Shown here: piece by piece, positions 24,374-32,194 of the stretch | Numbering within the stretch: the stretch's first letter is position 1 | Layout: each line of letters opens with the position of its first letter | From: Synechococcus sp. ATX 2A4 | GTDB lineage: Bacteria; Cyanobacteriota; Cyanobacteriia; PCC-6307; Cyanobiaceae | Assembly: GCF_024346375.1 (NCBI RefSeq) | Contig: NZ_JAGQCV010000001.1 | Coordinates: forward strand, 124,001 to 188,000 | Reading direction: 5' to 3' | Length of the DNA: 64,000 bases | The notes under the pieces: generated by a model | What the model was told of the DNA's origin: nothing | Seen by the model: the letters and a program-made list of their open reading frames with translations, nothing else | Database searches by the model: none | Made by a program: the position numbers and the translations under genes

Positions 24374-24389
24374 CCAGCATCAATGCTGG
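24374..24389. promoter_or_regulatory. perfect 16-bp palindrome upstream of acsF
   Basis: CCAGCAT and ATGCTGG flank a 2-bp centre. The site lies about 153 bp upstream of the chosen acsF start, between the tandem repeats and the gene, where an operator would be expected. It could also be a small RNA hairpin in the 5' leader. Confidence 0.35.
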
Positions 24390-24393
24390 CCAG

Positions 24394-24474
24394 GTTGCTG
24401 CTGGTTTCAGTTCGGCCCGAGCTGCTGCTGGTGTCAGTTGGGCGCGAGCTGTTGCTGGTTTCAGTTGGGCCCGA
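24394..24474. repeat. three tandem 27-bp repeats at the end of the DUF2996 gene
   Basis: Units 24394-24420, 24421-24447 and 24448-24474 differ at a few positions each, and a partial copy lies at 24351-24366. The period is a multiple of three. On the minus strand each unit ends in CCCAAC-TGA or CCGAAC-TGA, so the stop of the DUF2996 gene (24461-24463) is repeated in frame in every unit. Confidence 0.85.
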
Positions 24475-24928
24475 GCCACTTCTGGCCGTTGAGGCGCGAC
24501 ACCACCCGGGACACCAGCAGGGGCAAGGTGGCTTTGCGCTCGTCGATCAGGAACGACTCCAGCAAGGTGGGTTCGCTACCTGATTCCGCCAGGCTGAAGG
24601 TTTTGGGGCCGTGGATGTCGGTGGTGGTGAAGCACAGCCAGAAGCGCCGACCCCGGGGCATGGACCCCTTCACCACCCAGCAGTCGCTGCCCACCACAGG
24701 CATCGGCGCCTGCTCGAAGCTCAGCTCCGGCGAGGGCCCGCCATAGACCTGCATTTCCTTGGCCAGCGCCGGCAGGAAGATCTGCGGCACGAACTCCGCA
24801 AACGGCTTGTCTTCCAGAGCCGGGGGCTTGGCTTTGGCCGCAGGCGTGGCCTTGGTTGCGGGCGCGGAATCTGCTGGTCCCTTGGCAGATGGCGTGGAGG
24901 CGGCTCCGTTGGGTTCGCTCACCGGCAC
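24461..24928 (-). CDS. DUF2996 family protein (cyanobacterial)
   Basis: This 155-residue cyanobacterium-specific protein has a 40-residue disordered Ala/Pro/Lys-rich start. The conserved domain follows: KPFAEFVPQIFLPALAKEM, CWVVKGSMPRGRRFWLCF, DIHGPKTFSLAESG, and FLIDERKATLPLLVSRVVSRL. No biochemical role is established that I can name with certainty. Its last codons and stop lie inside the tandem repeat just upstream of acsF, and both genes run the same way, so co-transcription with acsF is possible. Confidence 0.85.
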   Translation of the reverse strand: MPVSEPNGAASTPSAKGPADSAPATKATPAAKAKPPALEDKPFAEFVPQIFLPALAKEMQVYGGPSPELSFEQAPMPVVGSDCWVVKGSMPRGRRFWLCFTTTDIHGPKTFSLAESGSEPTLLESFLIDERKATLPLLVSRVVSRLNGQKWLGPN

Positions 24929-24982
24929 GGGGATCTGGCGTTCAGGTCGTTGGAACTTTAGGGGCGGCAGTCGCAGGCTGGA

Positions 24983-25522
24983 TCACCAGTCGTCGCTCTG
25001 GGCCGCATCCCAGCCATCCCCACCGGCTCCTGCTGCTGCTGCGGCAGCGGACGTGGGGGCAGGGGAAGTTCTTGCAGCGCCCACGCCTGGGTCCGCGCGG
25101 TGAATCACCCGGAAGGGAACGGCCACGGTGGGGGCGGGGTCTCCCGCGGCCCGAACGGGTCCGGCAGCCGCGGCGGCAGCAAAGGGCCGCCCCCGTTCGG
25201 ACGCCTCAGCGGGGGCCTCGCGGCGCCGCGAGGGCTCGCTGCGGGGCAGGTCCCAGGGTTCCGGCTGGGCTCCCGCCTCCAGGCCCCGGCGCTGCCGCTG
25301 AACAACGACCCGCGCTTGACCCTTGAGCGCCAGGGCCGTGGCGCCCGCGCTCAGGGCGGCGCCACCAGCGGCAGCCGCGGCGATCCAAAGACCGATCGGC
25401 AGCGCTGGGGAGGTCCAGATCAGCAGACGCAGGCTGGTGGCCGGCCGCGGGTTGATCGCACCCACCAACAACACCGCCAGCAACGGGAGAAGCAGGGGCA
25501 GCAGCAGCAGGCGTTCCAGCAC
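24983..25522 (-). CDS. small membrane protein with long Ala/Arg-rich tail
   Basis: The protein has 179 residues with two N-terminal hydrophobic helices (LLLLPLLLPLLAVLLVGAI; ALPIGLWIAAAAAGGAALSAG). A long low-complexity cytoplasmic tail ends in a conserved-looking DGWDAAQSDDW. The layout, two helices around a short loop containing LIWTSPALP, is seen in LapA-like or small cyanobacterial envelope proteins, but I cannot place it in a family. It lies 8 bp behind ubiX, so it is probably co-transcribed. Confidence 0.6.
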   Translation of the reverse strand: MLERLLLLPLLLPLLAVLLVGAINPRPATSLRLLIWTSPALPIGLWIAAAAAGGAALSAGATALALKGQARVVVQRQRRGLEAGAQPEPWDLPRSEPSRRREAPAEASERGRPFAAAAAAGPVRAAGDPAPTVAVPFRVIHRADPGVGAARTSPAPTSAAAAAAGAGGDGWDAAQSDDW

Positions 25523-25530
25523 AGCAGGGC

Positions 25531-26154
25531 TCAGGTGGGGAGCGGCTGCTCGATCGGACCCTGCCAGCGGCGCAGGTTCCCGAGTTCGAACCCGAGCGAA
25601 TCGAACACCCGGATCACCAGAAAATCGACCATGTCCTCAAGGGAGCGGGGCTGCTGGTACCAGGCGGGAATCGGCGGGGCGATGCGGGCACCGGCCTCCG
25701 CCAGCTGGGTGAGGTTGCGCAGGTGCACCAGGTTCCAGGGCATCTCCCTCGGCGCGATCACCAGCGGCCTGCCCTCCTTGAGATGCACATCGGCGACCCG
25801 CTCCACCAGATCCAGCGCCACACCGCTGCTGATGCGTCCAACGGTGCCCATGCTGGCCGGCAGGATCACCATGCCGCGGGTGCGGAAGCTGCCGCTGGCG
25901 ATCGCCGCCGCCTGGTCGTTCCAGCGGTGGCAGCGCAGGGGCCCATTCGCGCAACCGGTGCGCTGCAGCCAGAACGCCCTCTGGGCGTCAGGCTCAACGG
26001 GAATGCGCAACCCTTGCTCCGCCAGCCACACGGTGATGGCACCGCGGCTCACGATCAGCTCCACAGGCTGCCCGGCCTGCAGCAGCAACTGCAGGGCCCG
26101 TTCTGCCAGCGGCATGGCGGATGCGCCGGAAACCGCCAGCACCACCGGATCCAT
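25531..26154 (-). CDS. ubiX: flavin prenyltransferase UbiX
   Basis: This 207-residue UbiX makes the prenylated FMN cofactor of UbiD-type decarboxylases. It has VLAVSGASAMPLAERAL (phosphate-binding start), GMVILPASMGTVGRISSGVA (the typical P-A-S/T-M-x-T segment) and PLVIAPREMPWNLVHLRNLT (the P-R-E-x-P motif). In cyanobacteria it serves plastoquinone-related decarboxylation. Only 3 bp separate it from the upstream RNB-domain gene. Confidence 0.95.
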   Translation of the reverse strand: MDPVVLAVSGASAMPLAERALQLLLQAGQPVELIVSRGAITVWLAEQGLRIPVEPDAQRAFWLQRTGCANGPLRCHRWNDQAAAIASGSFRTRGMVILPASMGTVGRISSGVALDLVERVADVHLKEGRPLVIAPREMPWNLVHLRNLTQLAEAGARIAPPIPAWYQQPRSLEDMVDFLVIRVFDSLGFELGNLRRWQGPIEQPLPT

Positions 26155-26157
26155 CGT

Positions 26158-28464
26158 TCAGGCCTCCTCGCTGGAATCGGGCTCGAAGCCGTCCTGGTCG
26201 TCGGGGCCCGTGCTGTCCTCGAAGCTGCTACCACCGTCGTCGTCCGGCAGGATCGCCGCCAGATCGATCTGGTGGCGCAGGGCATCCACCTTGAGGATGG
26301 TCACCTCAACGGCGTCGCCCAGCATGTAGGTGCGCCGGTTCTTGCGGCCCACCAGCCGGTTCTGGCGAGAGCGGTACTCATACCAGTCGTCCTTGAGTGA
26401 ACTCACATGCACCAGCCCCTCCACCAGGGAGGGAGGGATTTCCACGAAGAAGCCGTAGCTCTGCACGCCACTGATCACACCGGTGAGGGTTTGGCCCACC
26501 AAGGGTTCGGCGGCACGGGCCTGGGCCATCGCCAGCAGGTCGGCCTGGAGGTCGGCCACGAAGCGGGCCCGGCCATTGAGCCGCTGCAGCAGGGACACGC
26601 TGCGGGATTGCTGCAGCTCGGCCATCTGGCTCGGCGGCAGCAGCGGCCAATCGATCTGGCCATGGCAGGCATCGGAGGCCAGGTCGACCCGGGTTTTATG
26701 GCGCACGCTGGGGCGATCTTTGCCTTCGGTGAGCAGCAGCACCAGCAGCTGCTGGTTCCACAGATCGGCATAGGAGGAACTGGCCAGACACCAGGGGGCG
26801 TAGGCCTGTGCTTCGCCGGCCAGCAGGTTGGGCCCCGGCTCCAGGCTGATCTGCACGGGCCTGAGCACTTCGCTGAGCTGGTGCTGCAAGCCGCGGCGGC
26901 GTTCGCTGGTGGCGAAGATCCCGGCCAGCACGCCAGGAGCGGGGGCATTGCCCTCGTCGTCCAGTTCAAGCGGCACATCGAGGGCTAGGGCGGCCTTTGC
27001 CACCTCGTTGATCTCCGCAGGATCGGGAGCCGCCTGCACAGCGAACAGGGCCGGCAACTGCAGCGCCTGCAGGTGATGGCCCAGGGCACGGCCTGCCACC
27101 AGCACCACTTCCCGCAGCAGCGCCAACGGCTGGGTGGGGGGCAGGGCGATCATCCAGCCGCGATGGTGCTCATCGGGTTCGGGCGTGCGCAGATCACCGA
27201 GCACCTCGAGCGAAGGGAACGGCAGATCGAGATCAACCGAGCCCGCCGCCAGCCGCTGCTCCTGCAGCCCACGACCCACCGCGATCAGCCGTTCCAGATC
27301 GGGCAACACGGTTTTGAGCGCCTTGAGGGGCGCCGGCACCGTGCGGGCCTTCGGCTTGCGATCTGCCAGGGCCTCCAATGCAGCGGTGTCCACCTCGGCG
27401 TCAGGGCGGATGGTGGTGAGGGCAAAGCGGTAGTGGCTCAGTTGCCCCTCCGGCGTGATCGTGAGGGCGACGGAAACGGCGGCTGAAGATTCCCCCGGCC
27501 GAAAGCCCGTGGCCTTGGCGAGTGCCGGGCTCAGCAGCGGCAACCAGCGCTGGCCGAGGCAGTAGGCCGAGCCCTGCTGGCGCAGCCATTGGTCGGTGGC
27601 ACTGCCGGGCGCGATGCGTTCGGCCACGGCGGGGCTGTGGATCCACACCCGCAGGCCCTCGTCGCTGTCCTCCAGCGAAAGGGCCGGCAGTTCCGGCGCC
27701 TCTGCTCCCTGCCAGGGCCGCAACAACAGGGTGGGCAGAGCGGTGAGATCGGTGCGGCCCTTGTCGTTGGGGCTGCGCAGGCTGGCGCGCGGAGCATTGG
27801 CGCGCTCGCGCAGGCCATGTTTGGTGAGCAGCAGATCCAGATCCGCCTCTTCACCCCCTTTGATCGGCAAGCGGCGTGCCACGTGGCCCAGGGGAGGGAA
27901 CTGTGCCACCGGGTAGCGATCAAGCCGTACCTCCACCACCGATTCGGCCTCGGGATCGAGGTAGGCGGCATCCTCTGCGGGCAGGGCCACGGTGGTCAGC
28001 AGGCGGTCGTCCAGGGGCACGGCCACCAGGCGGTCGTCCTGTTGCTCCACCTGGGCCAGCAGGCTGGCGGTGGCCCGCTCGAGGATGCACTGCACGCCGC
28101 CTTCCGGTGAACGGCGCCGCCCCCCTTCGCGCGTGATCCGCACCAGCACGCGGTCGCCGTTCCAGGCGTGATTGAGCTGGTGGTCACGGATGTAGATGTC
28201 ATCACCGCCGTCTTCGCGCAGGGCGAAACAGAACCCTTTGCTGGAGCAGCGCAGCCGCGCCTCAATCAGGCTGTCGTCGGTGCGGCGCGAGATGCCGGCC
28301 TCGTTCGACTCCAGCAACCCCACCTTTTCAAGACCTGCGAGGGCGATGCGGAGGTGTTGCTTGTCGGGCGTGAGGCTCAGACCGAGCGCCTTCTCGAGCT
28401 GCTCGACCGGCAGAACATCGGATTCGGGCAGATGGTCGAGCAGGTCAGCGACCGAAAACTTCAT
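26158..28464 (-). CDS. RNB-domain protein of the RNase II/R family, catalytic aspartates not visible
   Basis: The 768-residue protein has the RNase R layout. The N-terminal helical and cold-shock parts include FCFALREDGGDDIYIRD. The RNB domain covers roughly 250-600 (RIAPGSATDQWLRQQGSAY, RWLPLLSPALAKATGFRPG). The S1 domain near 640-720 has TLTGVISGVQSYGFFVEIPP. In the active-site region, where active enzymes carry a D-x-D-D motif, this protein reads ELPALSLEDSDEG. The TSP-x-RRY-like segment reads CLASSSYADLW. It may therefore bind RNA without cutting. The cyanobacterial Zam protein is a possible relative. Confidence 0.8.
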   Translation of the reverse strand: MKFSVADLLDHLPESDVLPVEQLEKALGLSLTPDKQHLRIALAGLEKVGLLESNEAGISRRTDDSLIEARLRCSSKGFCFALREDGGDDIYIRDHQLNHAWNGDRVLVRITREGGRRRSPEGGVQCILERATASLLAQVEQQDDRLVAVPLDDRLLTTVALPAEDAAYLDPEAESVVEVRLDRYPVAQFPPLGHVARRLPIKGGEEADLDLLLTKHGLRERANAPRASLRSPNDKGRTDLTALPTLLLRPWQGAEAPELPALSLEDSDEGLRVWIHSPAVAERIAPGSATDQWLRQQGSAYCLGQRWLPLLSPALAKATGFRPGESSAAVSVALTITPEGQLSHYRFALTTIRPDAEVDTAALEALADRKPKARTVPAPLKALKTVLPDLERLIAVGRGLQEQRLAAGSVDLDLPFPSLEVLGDLRTPEPDEHHRGWMIALPPTQPLALLREVVLVAGRALGHHLQALQLPALFAVQAAPDPAEINEVAKAALALDVPLELDDEGNAPAPGVLAGIFATSERRRGLQHQLSEVLRPVQISLEPGPNLLAGEAQAYAPWCLASSSYADLWNQQLLVLLLTEGKDRPSVRHKTRVDLASDACHGQIDWPLLPPSQMAELQQSRSVSLLQRLNGRARFVADLQADLLAMAQARAAEPLVGQTLTGVISGVQSYGFFVEIPPSLVEGLVHVSSLKDDWYEYRSRQNRLVGRKNRRTYMLGDAVEVTILKVDALRHQIDLAAILPDDDGGSSFEDSTGPDDQDGFEPDSSEEA

Positions 28465-28569
28465 CGGAGCAGCGGGGAGAGACAGGGTTGGAGCCAGGAA
28501 CGGAGCAGGGGATGGCGGCTTCCGGGGCGTGCAGCGGAGCCCCCGGGAACTGGCGTCTTAGCAAAGACT

Positions 28570-28854
28570 TTACGAAGCCTCCTGCCGCACCCGGATCAGC
28601 AGGCGGCTGCCGATCACCAGGAACCCCAGCGAGGCGGCCAGCTGCAGGGCGGCCGGCGGGATCAAGGAGGAGAGCGAACCCCCCGCCAGGGCCCCCAGCA
28701 GGCTGGCCAGCACCAGTGCGCCGGCGCTGCCCAGAAACACCGCCAGGGTGTTGCTGGAGGTGCCGCTGATCGTCACGATCGTGAGCTGGGTTTTGTCACC
28801 GAGTTCGGCAACGAACACAGTGAGAAAGGTGGAGGCCAGCAGCGGAAGTTGCAT
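28570..28854 (-). CDS. UPF0016/GDT1 half-size transporter (first half-gene)
   Basis: This 94-residue, three-helix protein carries one copy of the family motif (FVAELGDKTQLTIVT; E-x-G-D-K-T). UPF0016 proteins are cation/proton exchangers for Mn2+ or Ca2+. In most cyanobacteria the two halves are fused (Mnx/PAM71), and in this window they are separate adjacent genes. The partner at 28968 supplies the second E-x-G-D motif, so a heterodimer is expected. It probably sits in the thylakoid or plasma membrane. Confidence 0.9.
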   Translation of the reverse strand: MQLPLLASTFLTVFVAELGDKTQLTIVTISGTSSNTLAVFLGSAGALVLASLLGALAGGSLSSLIPPAALQLAASLGFLVIGSRLLIRVRQEAS

Positions 28855-28967
28855 CGGAGGAGAGGGGTGGGCGGGGAAAAACAGGCTTGAGCAAGGTGGA
28901 ACGTGCGATCACGGGAACACCCACCCAGGGGAAGATCCATCCAGGCGACGTTCCGTTCTAGGGAAGA

Positions 28968-29507
28968 TCAACCCAGCGAAAGGATCAACCCAGGCACGCT
29001 TGATCCAGGCAGCAGCGTTGCGGCCACTGATGTCTGCCACACGGCGGCCCCTGGTGCTTGCAGCACGGCGGCAGTTGGTGTCTGCAGCAATTGCACCGCC
29101 GCCTGGATGCCCAGCCAGAGACCGAGCGCCACCATCAGCACCCCGGCAAACAGCTCAAGGCGTTGCGGGGGGAGCACCGTGGCCAGCCAGCGGCCGAGCA
29201 GCACCCCCACCAGGCTGGAGCAGATCAGGGCGAGCGCCGCCCCCACAAACACCACACCGGGGCGCCCCGACTGAGCGGACAACAACAGTGCCGCCAGCTG
29301 GGTCTTGTCGCCCAGTTCCGCCAGAAACACCGTGGTGAAGGTGGTGAACAAAATGCTCAAGAACGAAGCCGGCAGGGCGGCTCCGCTGGCTTCCGGTCCG
29401 CTCAGCTGAGCGTTGCTTGCCTCAGGTGCGCCCGCCTCCGGAACACTGGCCGGAGTGGGCGCAGAGCCTGCGGCAGGTCCGCTGCTGGGGTCGCTGGTGG
29501 CGCTCAT
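28968..29507 (-). CDS. UPF0016/GDT1 half-size transporter (second half-gene)
   Basis: The protein has 179 residues, longer than its partner because of a disordered N-terminal 50 residues (Pro/Ala/Ser rich) and a C-terminal extension of about 40. The membrane core has FLAELGDKTQLAALLLSAQ, then ALALICSSLVGVLLGRWLA and LFAGVLMVALGLWLGIQA. Together with 28570-28854 it completes the two-motif cation exchanger. The start overlaps the stop of the upstream YkgJ-type gene (ATGA). The 110 bp between the two half-genes carry short repeats of GATCAACCCA or close variants. Confidence 0.9.
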   Translation of the reverse strand: MSATSDPSSGPAAGSAPTPASVPEAGAPEASNAQLSGPEASGAALPASFLSILFTTFTTVFLAELGDKTQLAALLLSAQSGRPGVVFVGAALALICSSLVGVLLGRWLATVLPPQRLELFAGVLMVALGLWLGIQAAVQLLQTPTAAVLQAPGAAVWQTSVAATLLPGSSVPGLILSLG

Positions 29508-29920
29508 GAAGGGCGGGAGGCAACGGAGCCAGGTTGGCTGTTCGGTTGGCCGTTCAGCGGCGCCGGCGCCCGGCGGGTGGCCCGTTCAAACCGCCGCAGC
29601 TCCAGGCTGCGCCCGCCGAATTCGCTGCGGATCTGCTGCTGACAACAGCGAATGGCGAACGCTTCGCTTTCTGCTGGCGGCACCCCGAACAGACCAGCCA
29701 GCTGGCTCACCTGGCAGAAATCGGGCCGCTCGGCGTAGATCCTGCAGCGGCGGGAACCGGTGTCGAAATGGCGGCACCAGCCGTCGGCACCCACCATCGA
29801 CAGGTAGGTCTCCCGCTGCTGCGGATTGAGGGCTTCGAGAGCCTCGCCCCGTTCCTCGGGATCAAGGCGACAGCAGGCCCCACATCCGGAGATGCAGCTC
29901 CAGTGGGTTCCGCAGACCAT
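29504..29920 (-). CDS. YkgJ-family cysteine cluster protein
   Basis: The 138 residues contain the family's metal-binding pattern: CISGCGACCRLDPEERGE at the N-terminus, then CRHFDTGSRRCRIYAERPDFC and a late CCQQQI. Eight or more Cys are in conserved spacing, as in zinc- or iron-sulfur-binding YkgJ/UPF0153 proteins. The function is not established. The C-terminal 35 residues are disordered. It is translationally coupled to the transporter half-gene, which fits a role in metal handling. That is inference from context. Confidence 0.85.
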   Translation of the reverse strand: MVCGTHWSCISGCGACCRLDPEERGEALEALNPQQRETYLSMVGADGWCRHFDTGSRRCRIYAERPDFCQVSQLAGLFGVPPAESEAFAIRCCQQQIRSEFGGRSLELRRFERATRRAPAPLNGQPNSQPGSVASRPS

Positions 29921-29938
29921 CAGGCCACCCCGCGTTGC

Positions 29939-29955
29939 TGTGACAAGCCGTCACA
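29939..29955. promoter_or_regulatory. inverted repeat upstream of psb30
   Basis: TGTGAC and GTCACA flank a 5-bp centre, 82 bp before the psb30 start. The half-sites resemble a CRP-type site, but the TGTGA/TCACA spacing is 7 bp rather than 6. The divergent YkgJ-type gene begins 18 bp away, so either gene could be the target. Confidence 0.3.
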
Positions 29956-30037
29956 GTGGCATGGTCGCCACCGGGATGCCTGTCACCACGACCCTTAGGC
30001 TGCCGTGCAGAGCGCTTTCCTTGCGAGCTTTCGGACC

Positions 30038-30145
30038 ATGGGTATTGATTTCCATCTGATCGCCAACTTCCTCGCCCTGGCTCTGATCACCCTGGCCGGT
30101 CCGGCCGTGATCTTCATCCTTTTCTATCGGCGCGGCGCGCTCTGA
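30038..30145 (+). CDS. psb30: photosystem II reaction center protein Psb30 (Ycf12)
   Basis: Thirty-five codons: [20 protein letters not shown] continues as [12 protein letters not shown] and ends in GAL. This is the single-helix Psb30/Ycf12 subunit at the edge of photosystem II near cytochrome b559, matching the picocyanobacterial protein almost residue for residue as I recall it. The start ATG, length and basic FYRR end are standard. It stands alone between convergent neighbours. Upstream, at 29939-29955, lies a 6-bp inverted repeat that could be part of its promoter. Confidence 0.95.
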   Translation: MGIDFHLIANFLALALITLAGPAVIFILFYRRGAL

Positions 30146-30149
30146 GCCT

Positions 30150-32171
30150 TCAGGCCACCAGGCCCAGCGCCAGGCTGGCCTCGTCAATCAGGCCCTGCAC
30201 GTAGGGGTGCCGCTCCCCTTGCACGTTCGTTTCGTGCAAGGGGATTCCCATTTCTTCGCCTGAGGCATTGCGGATACGCAGCTCCTCCGCCTCCACCCGG
30301 CACCAATAGGAACGCCGGCGGCGCTGCAGCAGCACCTCGCCTCCACCGCTCTCGCGCAGGCCCACCACTTCGAGCTGCAGCCGCTCCTCGCCCTGCCAGT
30401 GGTTGAGCCTCAGGCGAAAGGCCACATCCACCACGGCCGGCACCGCTCCTTCCCCTTGCCAGCGCCAGGCGATGGCCCGCTGGCGGATGCCGTTCTGCTC
30501 CAGCACCAGCTGCAGATGGCCGCCCCGCAGGCTGCGCTGCTCCACCACACGGCACCCCTGGCTCCAGAACACGGGGGTTTCATGGCCGGCACCGAACGGC
30601 TCCAGCCGCTGCAGGCAGTGCCAGAAGGGCCTGTCGATGCGATCGAGCGCCAGCCGTGCTTCCGGCTCCACCGGCAGCCCACCGCCCAGGGGGGTGGCAT
30701 TGCCACTGGCGATGGCGCTGAGCGCGTCGTGGAGAGCAGCGACGTTCTCGGCCCGCACCGTGAAACCTCCGGCGGCGGGGTGGCCGCCGTGGCGTTCGAG
30801 CAGGTCGTGGCAGGCCCGCAGCGCCGCATCCACCGCAAACCCCTTGGGCGCCCGCACCGATGCCCGCAGCAGCCCGTTGCCCTCGCCGGCCAGCATGGCC
30901 ACCGGTGCCCCGAAGCGCTCCACCAGCCGGGCCGCCACCACGCCGATCACGCCGTGGTGCCAATGGCTCTGGGCCAGCAGCAGAAAGGGGCTGCGCTCGG
31001 GTCCGTCGGCTTCCACCAGCGCCACCGCCTCCGCTTCGATTGCATCGCAGAGGTCGCGGCGCTGCCGGTTGAGCGCTTCGCACTGCTGGGCCAGTTCCAT
31101 GGCGCACTCCAGGTCTGCGGTGGTCAGCAGGTCGACCACCAGCTGGGGATCACCGAGCCGGCCGACCGCATTGATCCGCGGCGCGATCTGAAAGGCCACC
31201 GCCATGGCATCCAGCGGTCGCTCACCAAGGCCGGCCAGCCGCTGCAGAGCCTGCAGCCCGGGCAGCGCGGAACCTTGCAAGCGGCAGAGGCCGTCCTGAA
31301 GCCAGCGGCGGTTCACCCCATGCAAGGGGGCCATGTCGGCAATCGTGCCGATGCAGAACAGATCAAGCGCCATGCCGGTGGCATCGGCGCGGTTCAGCCG
31401 CTCGGCAAGGGCCACCGCCAGCACGTAGGCCAGCCCCACCCCGGCCAGGCCGCGGTAAGGCGAGGCTTCGGGGGTGACGGCCGGGTGCAGCAGCGCCAGG
31501 TATGGCGGTGGCTCCGGCGGAATGGTGTGGTGATCGGTGAGGATCACGTCCACCTGCAGCGCCCGGGCCCGGTTCAAGGCGGCGGCGGCGGCGATGCCGT
31601 TGTCCACCGTCACCAGCAGGCGGATGCCGTCGCCGGCCAGGCGCTCCACCATCGCCGTGTTGAGCCCATAACCATCCTCCTGACGGCTGGGAATCGCCGC
31701 CACCGGCCGTGCGCCCAGCCGCTGCAGCACCCCCACCAGCAACGCCGTGCTGGTCATGCCGTCAGCGTCGTAGTCGCCGCAGATCGCCAGCGCTTCGCCC
31801 CGCCCGCAAGCCAGCGCCAGGCGCTCCACGGCCACGCCCAGGTCCGGGAAATGCTGCTGGGGATCGGGGGCCGCGGGGGGATCCAGCAGGGCGGTGATCG
31901 ACGCAGCGTTGTCAAAGCCTCGCCGCCGCAGCACGGCCAGCAGTTCGGCTGGCAGCCCCAGGGCGGCCAGCGTCATGGGCGCATCCCTGGCTTCGCGGGC
32001 ACTGGCTGCAGGATCACTGGCTGCAGGATCACTGACTGCTGAATCATTGGCTGCCGGATCATTGGCTGCCAAGGCCGGCAGGGGCGCCGGCAGCTGCCAG
32101 CGTTGCTCGGGCAGGCGGGTCAACAGGCCATCGTCGAGGCGGCCGTCGCATTCTGTGTGCTGGCTGTTCAT
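30150..32171 (-). CDS. recJ: single-stranded-DNA-specific exonuclease RecJ
   Basis: This 673-residue DHH-family 5'-3' ssDNA exonuclease acts in recombination and mismatch repair. Motif I is CGDYDADGMTSTALLVG, the DHH motif is VILTDHHTIP, and the DHHA1 part has SHWHHGVIGVVAARLVERFG and GGHPAAGGFT. The C-terminal OB-type region follows. The N-terminal 60 residues are a low-complexity stretch built on repeats of D-P-A-A-S/N from a 15-bp DNA repeat (32001-32070), which has no counterpart in other RecJ proteins. The true catalytic domain begins near residue 66 (MTLAALGLPAEL). Confidence 0.95.
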   Translation of the reverse strand: MNSQHTECDGRLDDGLLTRLPEQRWQLPAPLPALAANDPAANDSAVSDPAASDPAASAREARDAPMTLAALGLPAELLAVLRRRGFDNAASITALLDPPAAPDPQQHFPDLGVAVERLALACGRGEALAICGDYDADGMTSTALLVGVLQRLGARPVAAIPSRQEDGYGLNTAMVERLAGDGIRLLVTVDNGIAAAAALNRARALQVDVILTDHHTIPPEPPPYLALLHPAVTPEASPYRGLAGVGLAYVLAVALAERLNRADATGMALDLFCIGTIADMAPLHGVNRRWLQDGLCRLQGSALPGLQALQRLAGLGERPLDAMAVAFQIAPRINAVGRLGDPQLVVDLLTTADLECAMELAQQCEALNRQRRDLCDAIEAEAVALVEADGPERSPFLLLAQSHWHHGVIGVVAARLVERFGAPVAMLAGEGNGLLRASVRAPKGFAVDAALRACHDLLERHGGHPAAGGFTVRAENVAALHDALSAIASGNATPLGGGLPVEPEARLALDRIDRPFWHCLQRLEPFGAGHETPVFWSQGCRVVEQRSLRGGHLQLVLEQNGIRQRAIAWRWQGEGAVPAVVDVAFRLRLNHWQGEERLQLEVVGLRESGGGEVLLQRRRRSYWCRVEAEELRIRNASGEEMGIPLHETNVQGERHPYVQGLIDEASLALGLVA
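32001..32070. repeat. 15-bp minisatellite inside recJ
   Basis: About four and a half units of a 15-bp sequence related to GATCACTGGCTGCAG or GATCATTGGCTGCCG run in frame through the 5' end of recJ and encode an Asp-Pro-Ala-Ala-Ser type linker. Unit number is a multiple of one codon set, so copy-number change would not shift the frame. Confidence 0.75.
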
Positions 32172-32194
32172 GCGGCTTTGCGTAGCCTCCGTGC

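Noticed and set aside
29939-29955. A true CRP (SYCRP1) binding site
   Set aside because: The spacing between TGTGA and TCACA is 7, not 6 bp; kept only as an unassigned inverted repeat.
30399-32042. A 547-codon plus-strand frame opposite recJ
   Set aside because: Antisense artefact; RecJ motifs are clear on the minus strand.
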